Positions 17,432 through 26,365 of a stretch of DNA of 64,000 bases are shown piece after piece. The notes under the pieces are model-generated. The model saw nothing but the letters and a program-made list of their open reading frames with translations, was not told the DNA's origin and searched no databases. The stretch lies in assembly GCF_007747215.1 (NCBI RefSeq), contig NZ_CP036273.1, positions 6,060,322 through 6,124,321 of the forward strand, read 5' to 3'. The stretch is from Urbifossiella limnaea. Its GTDB lineage: Bacteria > Planctomycetota > Planctomycetia > Gemmatales > Gemmataceae. The position numbers and the translations under genes were made by a program. How positions within the stretch are numbered: position 1 is the first letter of the stretch; every line of letters starts with the position of its first letter.

Positions 17432-20400
17432 GGCATCTCCTCCGGGGTGCGGCGGAACTCGGCGGCGAGTCCCGCGAACAGCTCCGCCAGCCGCCGCTGC
17501 GCGGCCTCGATCTCGGCCAACTCTTCGCGGGCGTCGTCCGACAGCGCCGCCGGGTCGGGGTTGGCCTTGGCGAACGCGGCCGTCCGCTCGTTCAGCTCGT
17601 TCTGCAGCGCCCGCAGCGCCCGCAACTGCGCCAGCGGCGGAATCGCGTCCGCGTTCCCCGCCGGCATCGGCATCGGCATCGGCATACCCGTCGGCGGCGT
17701 GCCCGTCGGCATCGGCGCGCGGCCGGCCTTCGGCTGATCCTCTTTCAGCGCCTCCAGCACCTGTTCGAGCCGCCGCACGGCGACGCCCATCGGGCGCGCC
17801 ACGCGGTCGTGGTTGGCCTTCTCCAGGGCCGGGTCGAACGCCGCGTCGGGGTCGGCGTCGAGCGCGTCCTGGCGGCGGGCCTTCGCCTTGTCGCCGGCCT
17901 TGTCCATCGCGTCGGCGGCGTCGTTGACGATGCGGGCGAACACGGCCAGCTGCGCGAACTCGCGGTCGGCCAGCCCGCGAACCTCGCCCGCCAGCGCCCG
18001 CTCGCGGTCCTCCAGCTCGGACAGGCTCGCCAGCAGCGGCCGGGTCCACGCCTTCCCCTTCAGCACCGCCTCTTGCACCCGGCCGGCCTCCGTTATCGCC
18101 GCCTTCTGACGGTCGAGCAGTGCCGTCACCTGCGCCGCGAGGCGGCGGCGCGTCTCGTCGGCCAGCCGCTCCTCGGCGCGGGCCGTCTGCCCGTCGAGGC
18201 GGTCGCGGGCGTCGTCGAGCTTGGCCGTGGCGTCGCGCTGGGCCGCGGTCGGGTCGGCGCCGTTCTCCAGGGAATCGCGGGCGGCCTCCATCTTCTCCAG
18301 CGCGGCGCGGGCGTCCTTCGCCGCGTCGTCGGCCCGGTCGCGGGTCAGCCGCTGCACCAGGTCGCGCGTCTGCTCGGCGAGCTTCTGCTGCTCCGGGGCG
18401 AGGCGGCGCAGTTCGTCGCCGCGCTTGGTCGCGTCGGGGACGCGGGCGGCCTCGGCGGCGCGCTTCTGCAAGTCGTCCTGCGCCGCGGCGGTGGCGTCGG
18501 CCTGGTCGGCGTCGGCGCGCTGCCGGCGCGACAGTTCGGGCACGTTCTCCGGCTGCTGTTCGGCGAGCCCGTTGGCGAAGCGGTCGAGCCGCGCGGCCGC
18601 GGAGCGGTCCTTCGCACCAGCTTCGCCCTGACGGTTCTCGCGGGCCGCGACCGCGGCCTGGCGCAGCTCGTCGGGCACCGCCTGCCCGCCGGCGGCTGCC
18701 ACGGCCGCGCGAATCGCCGCGGCCTCTGCGGCAGCGCGGGTCGACGCTGCGGTCGCGTCGGCGGCGTCGAGCCGCGCCTGCTCGGCCTTCGCCGCCGCCG
18801 CCGACCGCGCCTCGCTCCCCTGCGGAAGCATCCCGGCCTTGGCGTCGAGCGCACTCGCGTCGGCCTCCTTCGACGCGGCGGCGGCCTTCGCGGCGGCGGC
18901 GGCCTGGTCCTTCTCGGCGGCGAGGTTGCGGGCCTTCCCCAGCAGTGCCCCGGCCTGGTCGGCGAGGCGGTCGAGCCGGGCGGCGGCGCGGTCGAGTTCG
19001 GCCCGCTGCTCCGGCGTCAGCGCGTCGGCGGCCTTCCCCGGGGGAACGCGGTCCGGCAGCCGGTCGGCGGTGTCGGCCTCGCGGAGAACGGTGTCGCGCA
19101 GCTGCCGGGCGTCGCCGCGCAGCTCGGCGGCGCCGCCCCACTGGTTCAGCAGGTCGATCAGGTCCGTCAGCGTGTCCTCGACGCCGCGCTGGTGCCGCGC
19201 GGCGCGGGCCAGCGGCTGAGTCGGCGGCTGCCGCAGCGCCTCGGCGATCTGGTCGCGTGCCCCCGCCAGGTGCCGATCGACGGCGGCCGCGTCCTGCCCC
19301 TCGGCGGGGCGCAGCAAGCCGGCCGCGGCCGCGAGCCGGTCGGTCGCCGGCGACTTCGGCAGGCCGTTGGAGCGGGCCAAATCGTCGAGCAGTTCCACCT
19401 TCTGCCGCAGGCCGGCGACGCCGTTCCTCACGTGATCCTGGGCGTTGCCGGCGGCGAGGAGCTTCTCGCGGTCGGCCGGCCCGAGCGAGCCGTCGGCCTG
19501 CGGGCGGACGGCGGCGCGGTCGGTCGCCTCGCGCTGCTCCTCGCGCACCCGTTGGGCCGCACGCCGTAGCTCGGCGAGCCGGCGGTGGATGAACCCGTCC
19601 ACAGCCTCGGGCGAACCGACGCGGATGACGACCCACCCACCCGTCGGCTCGACCTCGGCCTCCTCCGGGTCCGTCGCCGCGGCCACCTCGGTGCGGCTGC
19701 GGCCGGGTTCCTTTAGCACCGTCACCGTGTCCCAGTCGTCGGCCGCGGCGCGGAGGTAGAGCACGTCGCCGGCGCGAACGGGAGTGCCGTCGTCGCGGAG
19801 GAAGCGGCTCAGGTTCAGCACGAACGCGGCGTCGTACTCCGGCGGCTGGGGCGGCAGGTTCGCCAGCGCCGCCCCGACCGCCGCGGGCAGGGCGCGGCTC
19901 GTCGGCTCGTAGTCGGCCAGCGGGACGGTGCGGATCCGGCCCGCGGCGCCGACGCGGTATTCGAGGAACGTTCGCCGCAGGCCGTACACGCGGTCGGTGG
20001 CGAGCACGTCCACGCGGAGGTTGGCGGTCGGCACGAGCCGCGTGGGGTCGCGGCCGGGGGCGGGCCGCAGCAGGCTGACATTCGGCGCCGGGTCGGGCGT
20101 CAGGCGGATCTCCAGCAGGCGCACGCCAGTGAGGCCGGTCGGGTCTGTCAGCCGCAGGGCGTACATCCCGGAGAACGCCGGCGTGAACTCGGCCCACATC
20201 ACGCGGCCGTCGCCGGAGAGCGCGAGTGGCACGTCGTCGCCGAGGGCGTCGGCGAGCAAGGCGCTGCCGGCGGCGCCGAGCGAATCGAGGCGGCCCAGGT
20301 GCGCGAGCGGCGCGGCGCGCTCGACGGCGGACCGGTCGCCCTGGAACGCCAGCACGGCGCGGCCGAGTGGCACGTCGGCGGCGGCGCGGAGGCGGACCGT

Positions 20401-21462
20401 CGTCCCCGCCGGCACCTCGACCACGGCGGCGCCGTCGGGCAACTCGGTCAGGCGCTGGCCGGTGTATTCGGGCGGCGTGACGTGCAACTGCGGCGACGGT
20501 CGGCCGTCGAGCGGCACGAGCCGCGGCGGCGGCACCACCGCGACGTGGAGCCAGCCGGTGTCGCCGTCGCCGGCGGTGACGCGGAAGTCGAAGTCGTGGT
20601 TCAGCCGCGCCGGCTCGACGCGGGCGCTGACCACGGCCAGCGGGCCGACCGGGCTCACGCCTTGCGGGATCGAGCCGGGCGTGCGCGGGTCGGCGGCGGT
20701 GAGCGGGTACGCTTCGTCGAACTCCTCGCCGGAGTGGAGTCGGAACGCGACGTGGGCGCGGTCCGGCAGCACGCCGCGGACGACGAACTGGAACTCGAAC
20801 GGGTCGGGCTTCGGCAGCCGGGAGGGGAACTCGGACGGGGTCACGAGTTCGATCCGCGTGCGCGCCGGCCACGGGTGCGGGCCGAACGGGTCGGCGAAGC
20901 GGACGGCGGCGGTGGCGGCGCGGTCCGTGTCCACGAGCGCCGCGGGGACGGCCGCGAGCAGCGCCGCGGCGCAGAAGGCGAGTGCCTTCATCGCCCGCGA
21001 GCGTGGGACGATGGCGCCGAGGTCGTGATTGCCGCTGACGCGCTCGGCCCGGCGGACGGCGGCGTGGCGGAGGCGGCGCGACACGCCGCGGTCGTCGGCG
21101 TCTTCGAGGAAGGCGACGGCCGACGCGAGGGCGTCGTTCAGCTTCGGGTGGCGGGCTTCGAGCGCGAGCGCCACGGACAGCGCGTCGGTGCGGAGGCGGA
21201 GGGCGGCGCGGAGGCGGCGGACGAGGATTCCGCCCGCGGCGAGCGTGGCCACGAGCGCGAACCCGCGGGCGAGCGGCGGCAGGTGCCAGCGGGCGTCGGC
21301 GGCGCCGACCACCGCCAGCGCCGCGGCGACGGTGCCGACCAGCGCCAGCGCCGCGGCCCCGGCGGCGGCCCGGCGGCGGGCGCGGCCGAGCGCCGCGAGG
21401 CGGTCGGGCAGCCGCACCGGGCCGCGGCTGGGGTGCGTCGGCGGCTGGAGGATCAAGGCCAT
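17428..21462 (-). CDS. DUF4175-like giant membrane-anchored coiled-coil protein
   Basis: 1344 residues. Two N-terminal membrane helices lie at about residues 33-55 and 65-85, and a third (ALAFCAAALLAAVPAALV) near 160. Then comes an extracytoplasmic beta-rich region of roughly 400 residues with several Ig-like motifs. From about residue 600 to 1250 the chain is very rich in Ala, Arg, Asp, Glu and Gln, with heptad-like coiled coils. This fits DUF4175-type proteins, which in planctomycetes and alphaproteobacteria often lie in MoxR/VWA operons. No MoxR or VWA gene is in this window. It could form a periplasmic stalk or scaffold. Assignment to DUF4175 is by architecture and recall only. Confidence 0.62.
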   Translation of the reverse strand: MALILQPPTHPSRGPVRLPDRLAALGRARRRAAAGAAALALVGTVAAALAVVGAADARWHLPPLARGFALVATLAAGGILVRRLRAALRLRTDALSVALALEARHPKLNDALASAVAFLEDADDRGVSRRLRHAAVRRAERVSGNHDLGAIVPRSRAMKALAFCAAALLAAVPAALVDTDRAATAAVRFADPFGPHPWPARTRIELVTPSEFPSRLPKPDPFEFQFVVRGVLPDRAHVAFRLHSGEEFDEAYPLTAADPRTPGSIPQGVSPVGPLAVVSARVEPARLNHDFDFRVTAGDGDTGWLHVAVVPPPRLVPLDGRPSPQLHVTPPEYTGQRLTELPDGAAVVEVPAGTTVRLRAAADVPLGRAVLAFQGDRSAVERAAPLAHLGRLDSLGAAGSALLADALGDDVPLALSGDGRVMWAEFTPAFSGMYALRLTDPTGLTGVRLLEIRLTPDPAPNVSLLRPAPGRDPTRLVPTANLRVDVLATDRVYGLRRTFLEYRVGAAGRIRTVPLADYEPTSRALPAAVGAALANLPPQPPEYDAAFVLNLSRFLRDDGTPVRAGDVLYLRAAADDWDTVTVLKEPGRSRTEVAAATDPEEAEVEPTGGWVVIRVGSPEAVDGFIHRRLAELRRAAQRVREEQREATDRAAVRPQADGSLGPADREKLLAAGNAQDHVRNGVAGLRQKVELLDDLARSNGLPKSPATDRLAAAAGLLRPAEGQDAAAVDRHLAGARDQIAEALRQPPTQPLARAARHQRGVEDTLTDLIDLLNQWGGAAELRGDARQLRDTVLREADTADRLPDRVPPGKAADALTPEQRAELDRAAARLDRLADQAGALLGKARNLAAEKDQAAAAAKAAAASKEADASALDAKAGMLPQGSEARSAAAAKAEQARLDAADATAASTRAAAEAAAIRAAVAAAGGQAVPDELRQAAVAARENRQGEAGAKDRSAAARLDRFANGLAEQQPENVPELSRRQRADADQADATAAAQDDLQKRAAEAARVPDATKRGDELRRLAPEQQKLAEQTRDLVQRLTRDRADDAAKDARAALEKMEAARDSLENGADPTAAQRDATAKLDDARDRLDGQTARAEERLADETRRRLAAQVTALLDRQKAAITEAGRVQEAVLKGKAWTRPLLASLSELEDRERALAGEVRGLADREFAQLAVFARIVNDAADAMDKAGDKAKARRQDALDADPDAAFDPALEKANHDRVARPMGVAVRRLEQVLEALKEDQPKAGRAPMPTGTPPTGMPMPMPMPAGNADAIPPLAQLRALRALQNELNERTAAFAKANPDPAALSDDAREELAEIEAAQRRLAELFAGLAAEFRRTPEEMP

Positions 21463-21470
21463 TCCGGGTC

Positions 21471-21550
21471 AAGGATGAAGGATGAAGGATGAAGGATGAA
21501 CCGGAGCAGCCGGTTCGGCCTTCATCCTTCATCCTTCATCCTTCATCCTT
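21471..21550. repeat. GGATGAA heptamer inverted repeat (four copies per arm)
   Basis: The left arm (21473-21500) holds four tandem GGATGAA heptamers and the right arm (21521-21548) four TTCATCC heptamers. The loop itself holds a 7-bp stem (GAACCGG/CCGGTTC, 21498-21516). It lies between the stop of the zinc-ribbon gene and the start of the DUF4175-like gene, both on the - strand. It is related in style to the GGGGTGAA repeats at 37.7, 38.2 and 56.3 kb. Confidence 0.85.
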
Positions 21551-21558
21551 TCTCGAAG

Positions 21559-22650
21559 CTACTTCCGCGCCCACGCCGTGCGCGGGATGTCGATCGCCAC
21601 GCGGCCGACGCCGCCGGCGCGGGTCGCGTCCAGGGTCAGCGTCAGTGGGCCGTCCGCGGTCGTGTCGGGGCGGCTGAACACGAGCGACTCCAGCGCCGGC
21701 GGCCCGCCGGGCGGCAGCGGTTGTGCGAACTCGGTGAACCACTCGCGGCCGGCGTCCGCGGGGTAGATGGCGTGCCCGAGCACGCCGCCGGCCGCGTACT
21801 TCAGCGTGCACTCGCCGGTCGCCACCGGCTGCCACCGGCGGTACGTCAGGTTCGCCTTCCCCGTGTTCTCCACCTCCACCCACACCACGAAGTACGACTC
21901 CGGCGACAGGAAGTTCCGCTTCCGCGCCACCAGCGGCACCTTCGACTCGGCCACGCCTACCACCCGGATGCGCACGTCGCCGGCCTTCTCCCACTTCGAC
22001 TCCCAGCTCTTCGGCGGCGGCGGGAACGGCGACGGCGGCCGCTCCACCACCGTCGGCGGCTTCGGCGCCGGCTCGGGCGGCTTCGGTGCGGGTTCCGGCG
22101 TCTTCGGCGCGGGCTCCGGAACGGGCGTTGGTTCCGGCGTCTTCGGCGCCGGCTCCGGCGGCGTCGGATCCGGCATCTTCGGCTCGGGCTCGACCGGCAC
22201 CGGGACCGTCTTCGGCTTCACGCTCGATTTCGACGGCTCGGGTTCCGGCTCTGGTGTCTTGGGCGTTACTTTCGGTTCGGGTGCGGGGGCCGGCGGGTTC
22301 GCCTTCGCGGCGGCAACTTCCGTCGGCTTGGGGGCGGGGTCGCGGAGGAGGTAGATCGCCAACCCCCCGGCCGTGACGACGCCGACGCCGAGAATGCCGA
22401 CGACGGCGAGGACGAGCGGCAGCACCGACGGCGCGGCTGGCTCGGCGCCGGGAGGCCGGGGCCGGCGGTCGGGGTGCGGGGTCGGCGCCGACCGCCGGGC
22501 GGGCGGTGGCGGCGCGGCGTCGTCCAGCGACAGCACGGCGGCGACGTTCGGGCCGCGGCAGCCGGGGCACTGCGTGGCGCGCTCGGTACCCCGCGGGAGC
22601 CACTGGTAGCTACAGTCCCGGCAGTAGTACCGCGGGCGATCGGCCATCAC
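21559..22650 (-). CDS. Zinc-ribbon, single-pass membrane protein with Pro/Glu linker
   Basis: 363 residues. An N-terminal zinc ribbon has CxxC pairs at Cys10/13 and Cys28/31. One membrane helix follows at about residues 77-100 (VLAVVGILGVGVVTAGGLAI). A long linker of PEPAPKTPEP-type repeats (about 110-200) could span the periplasm, and the last about 130 residues form a beta-sandwich-like domain resembling DUF4352-type extracellular domains (SYFVVWVEVENTGKANLTYR). The zinc ribbon would be cytoplasmic and the sandwich outside. Function unknown. The start may be ATG 22650 or the adjacent ATG 22647. It heads the run of - strand genes leading to the GT87 gene. Confidence 0.72.
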   Translation of the reverse strand: MMADRPRYYCRDCSYQWLPRGTERATQCPGCRGPNVAAVLSLDDAAPPPPARRSAPTPHPDRRPRPPGAEPAAPSVLPLVLAVVGILGVGVVTAGGLAIYLLRDPAPKPTEVAAAKANPPAPAPEPKVTPKTPEPEPEPSKSSVKPKTVPVPVEPEPKMPDPTPPEPAPKTPEPTPVPEPAPKTPEPAPKPPEPAPKPPTVVERPPSPFPPPPKSWESKWEKAGDVRIRVVGVAESKVPLVARKRNFLSPESYFVVWVEVENTGKANLTYRRWQPVATGECTLKYAAGGVLGHAIYPADAGREWFTEFAQPLPPGGPPALESLVFSRPDTTADGPLTLTLDATRAGGVGRVAIDIPRTAWARK

Positions 22651-22746
22651 TCCTCCCCCTTCGGGTGGCGAAGTGTTATTGTCCCCGACCGCGGGCCGCG
22701 GTCAAGGCCGGCGGGCCGCCGTGACGCCGGTGTTACACGGCGGCCA

Positions 22747-25023
22747 CTACCGCCCCAGGTGCCGGGCCAGGAACGCGAACGTGCCGCGGCTGAACACCCG
22801 GTGCCCGCCCACCTGGTACTCGATCTCCGTCCGCGTCGGAAGCTTGAGCCGGTTGGCGTACAGGTAGCGGACCTTCGCGTACTCGTAGCTCACCATCTCG
22901 TCGGTGCCGACGCCGTCGTCGTGGCCACGCTCCACCATGAACGGCCGCGGCGCGATCAGGTACGCCATCTCGGCGTAGTTGAACGTGTTCCCCAAATCAA
23001 ACTCGTACATCTCGTACTCGCCCGTCCACATGTAGCTGCGGTCCAGGTCCACCGACACGTTCTTGCCGACCCACTCGTTGAAGTCGCCGGAGCAGATCGA
23101 CAGGCAGTAGCGCATCTCGACCGCCGGCACCCGCATCGCCGTCTTGCCGCCGTAGCTCAGGCCGTAGAACGCGATGCGGGTGTGGTCCACGTACGGCAGC
23201 GTGACGAGCCAGTCGATGGTGCGCTGGTGCTGGCGGATGATGAAGCTGAACAGCGACAGCTTCAGCGGGTTAGCCTTCCGCTGGAGCTGGCGGAACGTGT
23301 TCTGGCCGATGTACGGGTTCTGCGGCGCGTACACGATGTAACCCTGCTCCACGAGCCGCCGCGAAAAGTGGTCGTAGACGGGGCTCTTCTCCACGTCGAT
23401 GGTGTGCCGCGGCGTGCCTTCGAGGCCGTGCTGGCACACCACGACGGGCCGCTTCTCGCCGGCCTTCAGGTCCTTCGGCAGAAGCAGGATGCCGAGCGCG
23501 AACACGTCGTCGTACACGTCGAGCACGACCTCGTGGCCGGTGAACTTCTCCTCGTCGTACACCTGCCGCGTCCGCGGGTTCAGCGGCATCGTCGGCTCCG
23601 GCAGCTTGCCGATGACCTCGCTGTGGAAGTACTCGCGGAGCTGGTCGCTCGACTTCTGCCACGTCTCGGGGGTGGTGGCGTCGGCCTTGGCCCAGACGCC
23701 GCGGCGCACGGCCTCGCTGTCGCGCCACAGCTTCTGCGTGAACACCACCAGTTGGTCGAACTGCCGCTTGTGCCGCTTCGCCACCTCGATCGGCGGCAAC
23801 GGGCTCGCCTTCGTGTACTGCGGCACGTTGTCGGTGTGGACGCCGAGCACCATCGACAGCACGTGCGCGTCGCCTTCGAGGAGGTTGCCGTTGTTCAGCG
23901 CCCGCGCCCGCCGCATCTCAGCCAGGTACGGTTCCACGTCGGGCGGGGCGAGCTTGCCGGGGGCCGCGCCGCCGCGGCCGGCGGCGGGCGGCAGTGGTCC
24001 TGGCCACGACGGCCACGCCAGGAACGGGTGGAGCGCCTTCCCGTCACCCACCGGGTCGGTCTGCGGCTCGACCGGCAGGAAGCGACCCGCCATCATCAGG
24101 TTCAACTCGGCGGTGCCGAACTCGGTCAGCTGGCCCCAGACGTTGCGGTCGAGCGGGCGGTCCCACGTCGTCTCGGCCGGCACGATGTCGCCGAGCGGGG
24201 CGACGAACTTGATGCGCGGGTCGAGCGCGCCGGCGAAGCGGGCCAGGTACGCGCCTTCGCCGTGGCCGTACAGCGCGACGCGCTTCCCGGCGTCGCCGGG
24301 GGTGTTCGCCGTGAGCCAGTCCACGCCGGCGAGAATCTTCTGCACCTCGTAGCCGGGCATGGTGCGGCCCATCTCGTAGGCCATGCGGTGGACGAACTCG
24401 CGGTGCGGCTGGTTCGTCTGCCGGTTCAGCTTCGGGTTCCCCGAGTGGTTGTCGTTGCGGTCGATCAGCACCGGCACCAGCACGCGGAACTGGTGGGCGA
24501 TGCTGGGGGCGATCTGCACCGTCACCGGCACGCCGGGAACGAGGCCGCACACCTGTTCCGGCGTCCAGCCGGCGTGCGGCACCACGACCGCGACGCCCTT
24601 CGCCTTCCCCTTCGGCTCCAGCAGCAGCCCCTCGGCGTCCACCCCGGGCAGCGCCGCCCAGCGGACGTTGAACACGCGGAAGGCGTCCGATTCGGCGACG
24701 AGCGCGGAGGCGGTCGGGCTGCTGACGAACTCGAGCCGCGGTTCGAGGCGCTGGTCGACGACGCCGAGGTACTTGCGCAGCCGCTCGCGGTTCGGCTCGA
24801 CGGACTTCTCGAAGTCGTCCTGGCTGTCGAAGTTCGGCTTCCAGCGGGCGGCGCGCTGCTTCGCCGAGTCGGCGGTGGCGCGGTCGAGGTACTTGTGGAG
24901 GCCGGCGACCATCTTCTTGGCCAGGTCGTCGGTGTCGGTGAGCGGCTTCGTGTTGGGCAGTTCGGCCGCGGGCGCGGCGGAGGCAGCACCGAGGAGCAAG
25001 AGGGTGGGGAGGAGGTGTTTCAT
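22747..25023 (-). CDS. Exported two-unit alpha/beta hydrolase (acetylxylan-esterase-like)
   Basis: 758 residues with a signal peptide (HLLPTLLLLGAASAAPAAEL). Two alpha/beta-hydrolase units occur in tandem. The N-terminal unit (about 130-330) has VAVVVPHAGWTPEQV and VALYGHGEGAYLARFAG, where the GxSxG serine is replaced by glycine. The C-terminal unit (about 470-758) has RPVVVCQHGLEGTPR and IAFYGLSYGGKTAM, with an intact GLSYGG nucleophile elbow and a plausible late histidine in VERGHDDGVG. The C-terminal unit should therefore be the active esterase, with the N-terminal unit a structural or binding pseudo-domain. The likely substrate is an acetylated polysaccharide, by family resemblance only. 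Confidence 0.8.
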   Translation of the reverse strand: MKHLLPTLLLLGAASAAPAAELPNTKPLTDTDDLAKKMVAGLHKYLDRATADSAKQRAARWKPNFDSQDDFEKSVEPNRERLRKYLGVVDQRLEPRLEFVSSPTASALVAESDAFRVFNVRWAALPGVDAEGLLLEPKGKAKGVAVVVPHAGWTPEQVCGLVPGVPVTVQIAPSIAHQFRVLVPVLIDRNDNHSGNPKLNRQTNQPHREFVHRMAYEMGRTMPGYEVQKILAGVDWLTANTPGDAGKRVALYGHGEGAYLARFAGALDPRIKFVAPLGDIVPAETTWDRPLDRNVWGQLTEFGTAELNLMMAGRFLPVEPQTDPVGDGKALHPFLAWPSWPGPLPPAAGRGGAAPGKLAPPDVEPYLAEMRRARALNNGNLLEGDAHVLSMVLGVHTDNVPQYTKASPLPPIEVAKRHKRQFDQLVVFTQKLWRDSEAVRRGVWAKADATTPETWQKSSDQLREYFHSEVIGKLPEPTMPLNPRTRQVYDEEKFTGHEVVLDVYDDVFALGILLLPKDLKAGEKRPVVVCQHGLEGTPRHTIDVEKSPVYDHFSRRLVEQGYIVYAPQNPYIGQNTFRQLQRKANPLKLSLFSFIIRQHQRTIDWLVTLPYVDHTRIAFYGLSYGGKTAMRVPAVEMRYCLSICSGDFNEWVGKNVSVDLDRSYMWTGEYEMYEFDLGNTFNYAEMAYLIAPRPFMVERGHDDGVGTDEMVSYEYAKVRYLYANRLKLPTRTEIEYQVGGHRVFSRGTFAFLARHLGR

Positions 25024-25069
25024 GGGTGGGGTGCGAAAGGGGAAAGGTGGTTGGCTTGGCGCCGTAGGC

Positions 25070-25187
25070 CGCCCGGGGTTTCCACCCCGGGCTAAACACG
25101 GCCGCCTCTCCGGGGCTCAAAACCCTGGCTCGGGGCTTCAGCCCCGGCGGGGCGTTCGTCCATAGCCCGGGGTGGAAACCCCGGGCG
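25070..25187. repeat. Perfect 25-bp inverted repeat with inner hairpin
   Basis: Arms 25070-25094 and 25163-25187 are perfectly complementary. The 68-base loop holds a smaller hairpin (CGGGGCTTCAGCCCCG). It lies between the DUF1501 stop (25211) and the hydrolase start (25023), both on the - strand. Confidence 0.85.
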
Positions 25188-25210
25188 ACGTCCGCGGTGT
25201 CACGGGTGCG

Positions 25211-26296
25211 TCAGAACAATTCCGTCACCGGCCGCGCCGGGTACACCGCTACGGGCGCCCCGTCCGGCCCCGGCATGGTCGCGCTGCCCGGCACGCCGAG
25301 GGCGTGGAACACCGTCGCCACCAGTTCCGGCGGCGTGACGGGGCGGTCGGCGGGTTCGCTGCCGGTGGCGTCGGAGCGGCCGACCACGCGACCACCCTTC
25401 ACCCCGCCGCCGGCGACGAGCGCCGTCCAGCAGCCGGCCCAGTGGTCGCGCCCGCCGTTGGCGTTGAGCCGCGGAGTGCGGCCGAACTCGCCGACGGCGA
25501 CAACCAGCGTCGTGTCGAGGAGGCCGCGGTCGTCCAGGTCGGTCAGCAGCGCGGAGAACGCGGCGTCGAACGACGGGGCGACGGTGGCGCGGTAGTCGTC
25601 GAGGGTGGTGTTCAGCGAGCCGCGGTCGGCGTGGCAGTCCCAGGAAGGGGCGTCGAACACAGTCGGGAACTGGTTGATCGTGACGAACCGGGCGCCATTG
25701 AAGACCACGTAGGCTGCGAAATGGCACGCATCACGGAACGTGGACGCCCTGCCGTCCTCGCACAAGGGCACGTCGAGGAATCCACGGTCCTGCCCGTGGC
25801 CGACGCGGATGCCGGTGTCGATGTCGTGTCCGGGCATTCTCCACCAAGCGAGGCCGTTGTCGCGCCGTCCGCTCAAGTGTGCCACCACCGCTCCCGTGTT
25901 CGGCCACGCGGGGCCGTCGCGGAACAGGCGGCCGGTGTTGTTCAGCTGCAAGCCCGCCTCGTGGATCGGCGGCGCGTCGTGGTGCATCGAGCGGATCAGG
26001 CTGAACTTGTCCGCCAGCCCCGCGAGCTTCGGGAACAGCTCGCTCAGGTACACGCCGGGAACGCGCGTCGGGATCGGGGCGAACGGGCCGCGCACCTCCG
26101 CGGCGGCGTGCGGCTTCGGGTCGAACGTGTCGAGGTGGCTCGGGCCGCCGACGAGGTTGATGAAGATGCACGCCTTCGCGCTGCCGGCGGGGGTGAGCGG
26201 CGCGGCGAGCCCCGGGTGTAAGCCCGTGGTTCCCACGACGGCCGCGCCGGCGGCGGCGGTGCGGAGGAAGTCGCGGCGGGTGGGGTCGGTCGGCAT
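25211..26296 (-). CDS. DUF1501 family protein, Tat-exported (short form)
   Basis: 361 residues, about 80-120 shorter than the other DUF1501 proteins here. The N-terminus is a clear Tat signal (TRRDFLRTAAAGAAVVGTTG). Conserved blocks are SHLDTFDPKP near residue 52, VVAVGEFGRTPRL near 264 and GRDHWAGCWTALVAGGG after it. The shortening affects the middle, between the GxxL-Ser motif region and the second half. No DUF1549/DUF1553 gene is directly adjacent: its neighbours are a thioredoxin-like gene upstream and the two-unit hydrolase downstream. Function is unproven, as for the family. Confidence 0.87.
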   Translation of the reverse strand: MPTDPTRRDFLRTAAAGAAVVGTTGLHPGLAAPLTPAGSAKACIFINLVGGPSHLDTFDPKPHAAAEVRGPFAPIPTRVPGVYLSELFPKLAGLADKFSLIRSMHHDAPPIHEAGLQLNNTGRLFRDGPAWPNTGAVVAHLSGRRDNGLAWWRMPGHDIDTGIRVGHGQDRGFLDVPLCEDGRASTFRDACHFAAYVVFNGARFVTINQFPTVFDAPSWDCHADRGSLNTTLDDYRATVAPSFDAAFSALLTDLDDRGLLDTTLVVAVGEFGRTPRLNANGGRDHWAGCWTALVAGGGVKGGRVVGRSDATGSEPADRPVTPPELVATVFHALGVPGSATMPGPDGAPVAVYPARPVTELF

Positions 26297-26365
26297 GGGG
26301 TGGCCCCGGCGGGTGGGAACGGCCCCATCCTACCCGCCCGCCGGCCGGATGCAACCACACAGCGG

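Noticed and set aside
16556-21532. A 1658-codon - strand frame spanning the DUF4175-like gene.
   Set aside because: Only its last 291 codons (from GTG 17431) look like a protein. The rest is Arg/Pro-rich shadow sequence of the DUF4175-like gene in another frame.
21496-25095. A 1199-codon + strand frame opposite the zinc-ribbon and hydrolase genes.
   Set aside because: Composition is Arg/Val/His-rich without domains. The - strand genes have signal peptides and motifs.
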